Assembly (NCBI RefSeq): GCF_902167145.1 | Contig: NC_050097.1 | Coordinates: 40,594,095-40,658,094 of the forward strand | Source of the DNA: Zea mays | Lineage: Eukaryota; Streptophyta; Magnoliopsida; Poales; Poaceae | DNA: 64,000 nt | Direction: 5' to 3' | Shown: one piece after another, positions 11,421-19,681 of the stretch | How the letters are laid out: every line of letters begins with the position of its first letter | Numbering within the stretch: position 1 is the stretch's first letter | The notes under the pieces: model-generated | Told to the model about the DNA's origin: nothing | The model's database searches: none | What the model saw: the letters and a program-made list of their open reading frames with translations, nothing else | Position numbers and translations under genes: made by a program

Positions 11421-11938
11421 TTACTTAACTCGGGGTGACCACTATGCCCTGCTAACGGAGCAATCGGCTTAAGTCGGCAACGACTTAAGGCGGTGCAACA
11501 TGCTCACGCTTACTTAACTCGGGGTGACCACTATGCCCTGCTAACGGAGCAATCGGCTTAAGTCGGCAACGACTTAAGGCGGTGCAACATGCTCACGCTT
11601 ACTTAACTCGGGGTGACCACTGTGCCCTGCTAACGGAGCAATCGGCTTAAGTCGGCAACGACTTAAGGCGGTGCAACATGCTCACGCTTACTTAACTCAG
11701 AGTGACCACTATGCCCTGCTAACAGAGCAATCGGCTTAAGTCGGCAACGATTTAAGGCGGTGCAACATGCTCACGCTTACTTAACTCGGGGTGACCACTA
11801 TGCCCTGCTAACGGAGCAATCGACTAAAGTCAGCAGCGACTTAAGCCGGTGCAACATGCTCACGCCTACGCAATTCAGGGTGACCACTACGCCCTATTAA
11901 CAGAAGCAATCGACTTAAGTCAGCAGCGACTTAAGGCG
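11421..11938. repeat. 89-bp tandem array with GCAA-loop hairpins
   Basis: Repeat starts fall at 11421, 11510, 11599, 11688, 11777 and 11866, giving an exact 89-bp period with five full units and one partial. Each of the first three units holds the inverted repeat CTTAAGTCG-GCAA-CGACTTAAG (11468-11489 in unit 1), a perfect 9-bp stem with a GNRA-type loop. Unit 4 keeps the fold with a G-U pair. Unit 5 is weakened, and unit 6 keeps an 8-bp stem with a longer loop. The array lies between the convergent pol and antisense genes. Confidence 0.92.
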
Positions 11939-12153
11939 ATCTGGCGTGATTACAATTACTCATATAAGGATGACTTCTATATCCCGCAAACAAATTTCAA
12001 AACCATCGCATATCATTTTACTACTACAAATTTATGAACTAACGAATTCTGAGACAATGTGAAAATAGCAATATCGTCCAAGTACTGAAATGACGTCCTC
12101 TAACAAATGTCTGATCATGCTAACCGCGCGCTCAAAGCACGCAAAATGTTTCT

Positions 12154-15100
12154 CTACTTGGTGATATTTTTCTCAGGAGCAATCGATGAGGAAGGACGAC
12201 TCGAGGAATCAGGGGCAGCATTCACGTCAGCCCTTATATCTTTGGGAACAACCACGCCGGGTCTCCTCATCAAGATTCGCCCCGCCCGAATAGCCTTGTC
12301 CATGGCTCTGTCGCGTTGAGCTCTGAGAGTAACAGAAGTTTCTTCAGCAACCTTGGCAGCCAGCCGAGCAGTTTCTAACTCTTGGGCGATGGATTTCTTG
12401 GAAGATCGGAGCTCTTTGATAGTAACGTCCTTCGCTGATATCAACTGTTTGAGCCGGGTCACTTCATCCGTGGATTCCAGCAGCTTACAGCGCTGGTTGT
12501 CTAACTCTTCCATGGTGAAGCGATGACTCCTCTCCAGGATGGTCAGCGAGTTGCTAGAATCACGATATAATCTATCGAGACTGTCACGAGAAGCAGCAAG
12601 GATACGTTTTTCTTCCTGCAAACAAAAATCAACTCCCTCAGACACCAAGCAAGTAATAGGAGCACAACAAGGCAAAGCACAGTTCCATAAATCACCTTTT
12701 CAGAATTGAGCTGAGCGTGAAGAGAGGAACTCAGTGCATTGGCGTCATCTAAGGCAGCGGAGACCTGACCCAGTTCAGCCTGGCTCTGAGAGTACTTTTC
12801 CTCGAAGTCAGTGCACCGCTGGACCAATTCAGCCTGATCTCGGGAATGTTTTTCCTCAAGAATGGAAATCTGCCGAGTCATTCCTAGCAGGAGACAATCA
12901 AACAAAAAGGGGGTCAAAATGTAAAGCAGTTTAATAGTGAAGACGAAGAGAAGCAAAAAACACTAACGAGCGTTGGTCACCTCTAATTCAGAGACATGAT
13001 GTTGAAGTGACACTGGATTCTAACATGCAAGTGACGAAGCTACTTCTGGGACAGAAGCACCCTGTAACCTCAGCTGGCTAGCCATCCCATCCACCAAAGC
13101 CTGATGAGGAGAACAGATGAGTGTAATGACAACAGTTCATGCAATGTAAAAACCAAGCTAAAATACATCACAGTACCTGGAGGTTGGAAAAGAACGAAGG
13201 GATCCCCAAATCAGGGGAGATCAATTGATAACCAGGCGTAAGGCCACCACTCGAAGCAGCTTGCAACGAGCCAGCAGGAATCAACTCGGTGCCATCAACA
13301 GAGCCCAACACTCGGTCAGCGGGGACACTGCTCTCTAAAGCGACTCCCTGGTCCAAGGCTTGGGCTACCACCATACAACCGGAGTGTGGAGGCGATCCCG
13401 CATGAACGTCCATGGAAGTACAGGAGGAAGACCCCGCTCGGACACCCTCGGGGGCTGGGTCATAGTTTGCACTGCCCACTTGAGCCGGATCATCCCCGGC
13501 AGCACCCTCGGGGGCTGGGCAGTGGCTCACACTTCCCACCCGAACCAAGTCATCCCCGACGGCATCCTTGGGGGCTGGGCATGTGTCAACACCACCCTGG
13601 GGGTCCAAGTTCTCTGCGATAGCCACTTCTAAGGCTGATGGGCCCTCAGTTACTTCCATGGGACCAGGACGATCGAAGTCAGTCTCCCGACCCTCGAGAT
13701 CGCGCTCCAAGGTCGACGAGGCACGAGATGACCTCAAACCAGCATCAAGCACATCAGCACAAACCTCCATCACACCATCATCTACTGGCTCCGATAACAA
13801 ATCCTCTGGAACCATATCCTCAAGAGTCTGATCAAAGTTGGCCAGGGACAGTTCTTGCAGACCAATGAGAGCAGACAAAGCAGGAGAAGGAACTCCACTA
13901 CTTTCACCACTAGCGATGAACTGCCGACTGTTTTTTCGAGTCAAAGGAACTTCATCTTCTTCCTCCTCGTCGTCCACATTAGCAACACAGACAACACCCA
14001 CGTTGGGTTCAGCAACAGATGGAGCACCCACGTTGGGTTCAGCAACAGATGGAGCACCCACATTGGGATCAGCAACAGAAGGGGCACACCCATTGGGATC
14101 AGCAACAGAAGGGGCACACCCATTGGGTTCAGCAGCAGATTGGGTACACCCATTGGGGTCGGTGTCAATAAATTCAGTTACAGGCATTTCTTCAGCAGCA
14201 GGAACCGAGGTACCAACGTCCCGATCCAAACTGGATACTCGCCGGAGGCGTCTCTTTTTCTTTTTCTGCTCATCAGCAGAAGGATCAGGTTGACTGGCTC
14301 GGCAAGGGCGCCTCGGACGAGTACTGGCAGGCTTCTGAGTATCTAAGGTCGTACCAGCCTCTGGGAGGGGCGCCACCACCAATGTCCCAGCAGGAGCAGC
14401 GTCAGAAGAGTCCTCAGCCAGCAAATCAAGCATAGCACTTATCTCTGCATCACTAGGATTCAGAGGCACCTCAAAATGGACCTGCCGTTCATCATCAGGA
14501 ATCTCCCCGAGCGAGGCAACCAAGGCACTAACTTCTTCAGCAGAGGGTCGCACTCTAAGGCCCAAACCACCATCAGTGACAGGTGGATTCGACACAAAAA
14601 GGGTGAAGGCTTTGGGAGGAGGCAGGTTCCAGGCCGAGTATGCCACTGGGACACCAACATTCGACACCTTGCCTCTAAGGATCATCTCAAGTCGGTTCAC
14701 CAAGTCTGCAGAGGGAATTTTTCTGTTGGTAACCCGAGTTGAGTCGGCTAGGCCTCGATACAGATAAGCCGGGTACGCCCTGTCTTTCAACGGCTGAATA
14801 TTCTTGAAGACAAAATCAGCAACAACAGCCTCAGCAGTCAGACCCCTCTCCTTCAGCAATCCAACTTCAGCCAGCAAAGCACCTGCCTCGGCTACCTCCT
14901 GATCTGTGGGGGACTCGGTCCAACTTGAGGTGCGAACATCCGGCTGTCTTCCCGACCGAGGGGGGAGAGAGTTTCCATAATTCTCAACTATGAACCACTC
15001 CAAGCGCCATCCCTTGATACTGTCTTTGAGAGGGATTTCGAGATACTCAGTCTTCCTCCCGCGGCGCATCTCCAAGCTAGCACCACCAACCAACTGATGT

Positions 15101-15540
15101 TGTCCCCCGGCCATCCCAGGGCGACAGTGATACAAGTACTTCCATAAACCGAAATGCGGCAGCACGCCAAGAAAGGCTTCGCATAAATGAACGAAAATGG
15201 AGATTTGCAGGATAGAATTGGGATTCAGATGGGTCAAGTTAAGACGGTAGAAATCAAGGAGGCCGCGGAAAAAGGGAGAAATAGGAAGACCGAGGCCGTG
15301 GAGAAGGAAAGGAGCATAAATCACGGACTCATGGGTATCCTCAATTGGGACAGTAACCCCATGGCAAATCCGCTAAGAACAGAGTTCCCTCGGAGGAAGA
15401 ACCCCGATGGACACGAGGTGGAGAAGTTCGGGCTCAGAGATGACGGACATGTGGTTACCTGCGAAAGGCAATTGGCTGTTGGGGTCGATTGGAGGAATCA
15501 CCACGGCAGACGAACTTGAGGCTTTCCTCTTGGGCGCCAT
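12154..15540 (-). CDS. Four-exon antisense gene of Grande-like element (Transposase_28-type domain plus coiled coil)
   Basis: Start ATG 15540 (MAPKRKASSSS). Exons: 15540-13177, 13100-12968, 12883-12696, 12615-12154; introns of 76, 84 and 80 bp, all GT-AG, with phases 0, 1, 0. The coding length is 3147 nt, exactly 1049 codons, and the frame is continuous across all junctions. The N-terminus resembles the plant 'putative gypsy type transposon' domain (PF04195; LLDFYRLNLTHLNPNSILQI). A Ser/Pro/acidic middle follows with six copies of a decapeptide like NGCAPSVADP (about residues 459-520). The C-terminus is a coiled coil. Two stops interrupt: TAG 15373-15375 (codon 56, probably Trp) and TAG 13020-13022 (codon 815, probably Gln). 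Function is unknown; a regulatory or structural partner of the element is a guess. Confidence 0.78.
13985..14165 (-). repeat. 30-bp coding minisatellite
   Basis: Six 30-bp units encode a decapeptide of the type NGCAPSVADP / NVGAPSVAEP within the antisense gene. The 10-codon period preserves the frame, so the array can expand and contract without breaking the protein. Confidence 0.85.
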
Positions 15541-15689
15541 CTCGATTCTATCGGCGAGTAGAGTGGGAGGCGAATTGCAGAGAGGATTCGGAAGCAAGAA
15601 AGCAAGAACTAGGGCATGAAAAGCAGAGGCGGCTAAAAGCGCAGCGCTTATGGGATATTCCCGAGCCAGATACCGTTTCAAAAAGCACC

Positions 15690-16335
15690 CAGTCAGCACC
15701 CGGCGGTTATTTCCAAAACACCGGCACGCCACATGATCACCCGGCAGTTATTTCCAGAACACCAGCGCGCCACATCATCACTCGGCTATTATCAAAGTGG
15801 CCCACGCAGCCCGCTATCACTCGGCGTACCTCTAAAACGCTGAAGTCGCCCCCCAGTCACTCGGCGTTACCTCTAAAACGCTGACGTTGTCTTCAAGTCG
15901 CTCGGCAGTTATCTCTAAAACTCCAACATCGTGCTCAGTCGCTCGGCGTTACCTCTAAAATGCCGACGTTGTCTTCAAGTCGCTCGGCAGTTAACTCTAA
16001 AACTCCGACATCGTGTTCAGTCGCTTGGCAGTTACCTCTAAGGCGCCGACGTCGTCTATAAGTTACTCGACAGTTATCTCTAAAACTCTGACATCATCTA
16101 CAAGTCGCTCGGCAGTTATCTCTAAAACTCCAACATCGTGCTCAGTCGCTCGGCGTTACCTCTAAAATGCCGACGTTGTCTTCAAGTCGCTCGGCAGTTA
16201 ACTCTAAAACTCCGACATCGTGTTCAGTCGCTTGGCAGTTATTCTAAGGCGCCGACGTCGTCTACAAGTTACTCGGCAGTTATCTCTAAAACTCTGACAT
16301 CATCTACAAGTCGCTCGGCAGCTACTTCTAAAAGC
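15690..16335. repeat. About 41-bp tandem array with 207-bp higher-order period
   Basis: Monomers of 40-43 bp of the form AGTCGCTCGGCAGTTATCTC... alternate between several types. CTCCAACATC recurs at 15921 and 16128, giving a 207-bp (five-monomer) higher-order repeat. Each monomer has a TCTCTAA or CCTCTAA core flanked by short complementary arms. The array lies just upstream of the antisense gene start (15540). Confidence 0.85.
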
Positions 16336-16660
16336 ATCAGTATGATGCCCGAATTATTCACTTACTGTTTCAAAGGAATCAACTTCATGAAAAAGGCGGG
16401 TAGATAAATGATTCAAGAACTTTTAAGTTATGAATATCGAAGAGCAATCATCACAGAGAAGCCAACTTCATTTCATCATTAAAGGGAAGATATCATACTT
16501 ACAAATCAACTCATTATGAGTTGATACTTCCCTATTACTACTACTACATTACATTACATTACTGCTACTACTACTACACTACACTATACTACTCTACACT
16601 ACTAAATACCACTACATTATTCTAACTATACTATACTAACATCTAAAAGACCAGTGGCGT
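16336..16660. other. Spacer with TAC-rich low-complexity DNA
   Basis: No gene. 16520-16620 is an imperfect run of ACTACTACA/ATTACATTAC units. It separates the 41-bp array from the acidic antisense frame. Confidence 0.5.
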
Positions 16661-17119
16661 CTAGCCACTGGCCCTGTTGTTGCCGCCGCCGCTGCCGCCC
16701 CTGTTGCTGCCTCTGCTGCTGCCGCCACCGCCGCTGCCGCCCCTGCTGTCGCCGCCGTCACCGTCCTTGCTGCCGCTGCTGCCGCCCCTGCCGCTGCCGT
16801 CACCGTCACCGTTGCCACCGCCTTCGTCGTCGTCATCGTCGTCCTCGTCCTCACCGCCACCATCCGAGTCCTCCTCATCCGAGGAGTACTCCGACTCATC
16901 CGAGCCCTCGAGCCCGGAGCGCTCGACGGCCCGGATGTACGTCCAGACCTCCGCCGCGAGCCCCTGGAAGTCGTCTGAGTCATCAGACGACTCACACAGG
17001 GGGATGGGAGCCGGAGACCCCTCAGACTCAGAGGAGAACTCCTCCTCTGAGTACTCCGAGTCACCAAAATCCTCCGATGGAGGAGTTGGCTCACGCTTGC
17101 GCTTGTTGTTCTTGCCCAT
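16661..17119 (-). CDS. Antisense acidic/glycine-rich small protein of Grande-like element
   Basis: 152 residues from ATG 17119. The start has a strong context (CACCATGGGC), and a TATA box lies about 85 bp upstream. The frame is open further upstream to 17263, but the Kozak match and TATA position favour 17119. The N-terminus is MGKNNKRKREPTPPSEDF, with a basic KRKR patch that could be a nuclear signal. A Ser/Glu-rich stretch and a run of Asp/Glu follow, then a Gly/Ser/Arg-rich tail (GGSGGGGSSRGSNRG). No family is recognised. Composition suggests a disordered nucleic-acid-associated protein; that is inference. It may correspond to the extra antisense gene reported for Grande, but I cannot verify this. 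Confidence 0.55.
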   Translation of the reverse strand: MGKNNKRKREPTPPSEDFGDSEYSEEEFSSESEGSPAPIPLCESSDDSDDFQGLAAEVWTYIRAVERSGLEGSDESEYSSDEEDSDGGGEDEDDDDDDEGGGNGDGDGSGRGGSSGSKDGDGGDSRGGSGGGGSSRGSNRGGSGGGNNRASG

Positions 17120-17199
17120 GGTGGAAGCGAAAGGGAGAGAAGAAAAGCAAGCAACAGAGAACAACAAGAGATGTGAAAAAGCCGGAGAGACAACAACAT

Positions 17200-17207
17200 T
17201 ATTTATA
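17200..17207 (-). promoter_or_regulatory. Candidate antisense promoter TATA box
   Basis: TATAAATA on the minus strand (TTCTATAAATAATG). It predicts transcription from about 17170, giving a ~50-nt pyrimidine-rich leader to ATG 17119. It could also serve the large antisense gene further along. Confidence 0.6.
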
Positions 17208-17263
17208 GAAGGAGAAGGCAACCGCTCACCTCCAGCCGCGGTCACTGAACAGTCGCAAAGCAC

Positions 17264-17726
17264 TCAATAAGCACTTCAACCCGTCTGAAGACACGTCAGG
17301 CGGCTGACGCCGTTTCACGCAACACAACACCCATTGGGACTCCAGTCAACAGCGCGGAAGATATGATTACACCCGCCGTCACATCACATTACTACTCAGA
17401 AGCAGCCGGTTAAAACACTCAGCGTACCAAGCCGTCCCTTGCCCACACCCATTGGGGGGGACGCCCAGGAATTATCAGTATATTTTTCAAAACGGTCACA
17501 TCTGCGCAGGGCATGCAGTGAATACCTCAAGACAAAAATGAGATATCAGTAAGGATCAGAGGAAAGCCAAATATAGCCAGTGAAGTACAAAATATGGCCG
17601 ACAGAAGCGACATGGAGACTAGACAGAGAACGTCCATCAAATGTCCAATCAGTCGCAGAGCAAATAAATTACACTACCTAGCAAGATATGGATGGATTGC
17701 AAACTCGGCTGCAAAAGACAAAATAC
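17264..17726. other. Non-coding 3' region of Grande-like element
   Basis: No gene seen. It lies upstream of the antisense TATA and contains scattered copies of ACACCCATTGGG (17327, 17447), a motif that recurs at 17902 next to the hairpin-purine modules. Confidence 0.4.
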
Positions 17727-18299
17727 ATGCTGACCTCTGAAGCATAATATTGATGACATAATGCTGACCTCCAAAGCATAAATGCGGATGGCATCACGCC
17801 GATTTTTACAAGCAGAAAGGATAATCTTCAGCAAAAAAGACGCAAAAGAAAGACCTTCGAATGGATTATCCTTAAAAATCCACTTGAAGGTCGGGGGCTA
17901 CACCCATTGGGTGCACCTTCGGTGCACCCCATGAATCATCATTCCAAGCCAAGATAGTGCCGACTTCTAAGGCATGGGACAAGATTAAAGACAAGGCTGG
18001 CCCTCAACCAAAACGCAGGAGTAAAAATGGAAATAATTTCTGATGAAGACCTTCGAGTAGATTATTTTCCAAAATCTACTCGAAGCTCGGGGGCTACACC
18101 TCCGGTGCACCCAATGAAGTTCAGGGTCCTACAGAACGAAATGCCGACCTCTAAGGCACAAGCACGAAACAAAGCTTCGGCTTACGAGTGATCAAAGCAG
18201 GAGGAGACAGTAAGAAGTCGTTTTTTAAAAAAACGCCTGCAAGCTGGACCTGGGATCTTTGGGCTGATTACCTCTAAATTAACCCAAAGATCGGGGGCT
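17727..18299 (+). repeat. Hairpin plus purine-tract modules ending in the polypurine tract
   Basis: Three degenerate modules, each with a small hairpin (ATGCT/AGCAT at 17727-17745 and 17761-17779, TGCC/GGCA at 17958-17974 and 18142-18158) followed by a larger one. Larger stems: 17854-17867 with 17877-17890 (12/14 paired), 18051-18063 with 18073-18085 (13/13), and 18254-18269 with 18277-18292 (14/16). Each larger stem is followed at once by TCGGGGGCT. The last tract abuts the 3' LTR. Confidence 0.8.
18293..18299 (+). promoter_or_regulatory. Polypurine tract of Grande-like element
   Basis: GGGGGCT lies directly before the 3' LTR start at 18300, the position for plus-strand priming. It is short, and a 16-bp hairpin lies directly upstream. 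Confidence 0.65.
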
Positions 18300-18928
18300 T
18301 GTGGGGGACAGATATCCCCTGGGTCCACTAAAAGAGTAAAAGACCTCACGAAAGGCCCAAGGGCCCAATAAATCGTAAGGTCATTCTTTCGTGGGCCTGA
18401 GGAGGAACAATCAGCAAAGCAGGTTAACACGAGGCCGGATTGGTGCAAACCCGGACGGCCCACAACGTCGAGCGAGTGACCACAACAGAGATCCGACTTT
18501 CCCGCGCTGGAGCCCCCATGCAACGGAGCCATGCGAGGATAGGTCGGCGGAACTATAGGGAGATAAACTCAAACAGTTGCTGATCCTTTAGCTACGCATT
18601 GTTATCATATCCACGTGTATTGCCCCACGGTCGAGTATATAAGGCCTAGGGGGCACCCCTTCAGAAGGATCGACCCTATTACTTAGCCGCCCACTTCAAC
18701 TCTCCGCATTCTCAATTCAGAGAGTTCTCTTGTAACCTCATTCATTCAGCATACTCACCAGGACGTAGGGTGTTACACATCTCTAAGCGGCCCGAACCTG
18801 TAAACATTGTCCACTGTCCCTCGTGCGACTGGCACGAACCATTTTGCTACAGTCGTCGACACCGTCCTACTCCTAAAAACACCTTGAGGGGCAACCCCGG
18901 GTGTGCGGTCGGACCCAAAACACCGACA
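18300..18928 (+). repeat. 3' LTR of Grande-like element
   Basis: 629 bp, TGTGGGGGACAG to ACACCGACA, preceded directly by the GGGGGCT tract and followed by the AGTAT duplication. It matches the 5' LTR except at seven transitions seen by eye. Confidence 0.92.
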
Positions 18929-19139
18929 AGTATTGATCACAAGAAAAGAATGAGAAAGAAAGCAATCCAAGCGCAAGAGCTCAAAAGAACACAACAAATC
19001 ACTCTCACTTAACACTAAAGCTTTTGTGGAATTGGGAGAGGATTTGATCACTTGGGTGTGTCTTGTATTGAATGCCTAGCTCTTGTAAGTGGTTGGAAGT
19101 GTGAAAACTTGGATGACTTGAATGTGGGGTGGTTGGGGG

Positions 19140-19147
19140 TATTTATA
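19140..19147 (-). promoter_or_regulatory. TATA box of copia A LTR
   Basis: TATAAATA on the minus strand sits inside a GGG-rich context (ataaataccccc). The same motif and context occur in the copia B LTR at 30836-30843, so it is a conserved LTR promoter element. Confidence 0.65.
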
Positions 19148-19196
19148 ACCCCAACCACCAAACTAGCCGTTTGGTGGAGGCTGCTGTCGCATGGCG

Positions 19197-19681
19197 CACC
19201 GGACAGTCCGGTGCGCCACCGGACACTGTCCGGTGCGCCAGCCACGTCACCAGGCCGTTGGGTTCCGACCGTTGGAGCTCTGACAAGTGGGCCCGCCTGG
19301 CTGTCCGGTGGTGCACCGTACAAGCACTGTACGCTGTCCGGTGTGCCACCCGCGCGTGCACTACTCCTCTGCGCGCGCTGGCGCGCATTAAATGCGTTGC
19401 AGACGACCGTTGGCGCGAAGTAGTCGTTGCTCCGCTGGCTCACCGGACAGTCCGGTGTGCACCGGACATGTCCGGTGAATTATAGCGGAGCGGATTCCCG
19501 AAGCTGGCGAGTTCAGAGCCGCTCTCCCCTGGAGCACCGGACACTGTCCGGTGTGCACTGGACATGTCCGGTGAATTATAGCGAAGAGCCTCTAAAAATT
19601 CCCGAAGGTGCGAAGTTTGGCTTGGAGTACCCTGGTGCACCGGACACAGTCCGGTGGCACACCGGACAGTCCGGTGCGCCA
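19197..19681. repeat. Clustered CCGGAC/GTCCGG palindromes in copia A LTR
   Basis: At least eight short palindromes built on ACCGGACA...TGTCCGGT occur in pairs near 19197-19240, 19440-19480, 19532-19576 and 19636-19681. Centres vary (ACAGT, ACACTGT, ACATGT, ACACAGT) while the flanks stay symmetric. The same feature is present in the copia B LTR (30385-30790). Confidence 0.75.

Larger units (their letters stand above)
4624..18928 (+). mobile_element. Complete Grande-like Ty3/gypsy element (Tat lineage), nested in copia A LTR
   Basis: Two 629-bp LTRs (4624-5252, 18300-18928), the flanking duplication AGTAT, a primer site just inside the left LTR and a purine tract just before the right LTR define a complete 14,305-bp element. 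It carries gag-pol on the plus strand and a multi-exon gene on the minus strand, with tandem arrays between and beside them. Size, LTR length, antisense gene and arrays fit the maize/teosinte Grande family. By eye the LTRs differ at seven positions, all transitions, so the insertion is fairly young. Gag-pol carries six stops, so it is not autonomous now. Confidence 0.88.

Noticed and set aside
15690..16335. CRISPR-like array (regular ~41-bp spacing)
   Set aside because: No distinct repeat and spacer parts; it is a continuous tandem array in a plant retroelement.
16654..17270. Pro/Leu- or Arg/Cys-rich frames on the plus strand opposite the acidic antisense frame
   Set aside because: Low-complexity translations of trinucleotide-like repeats; the minus-strand frame has the TATA box and start context.
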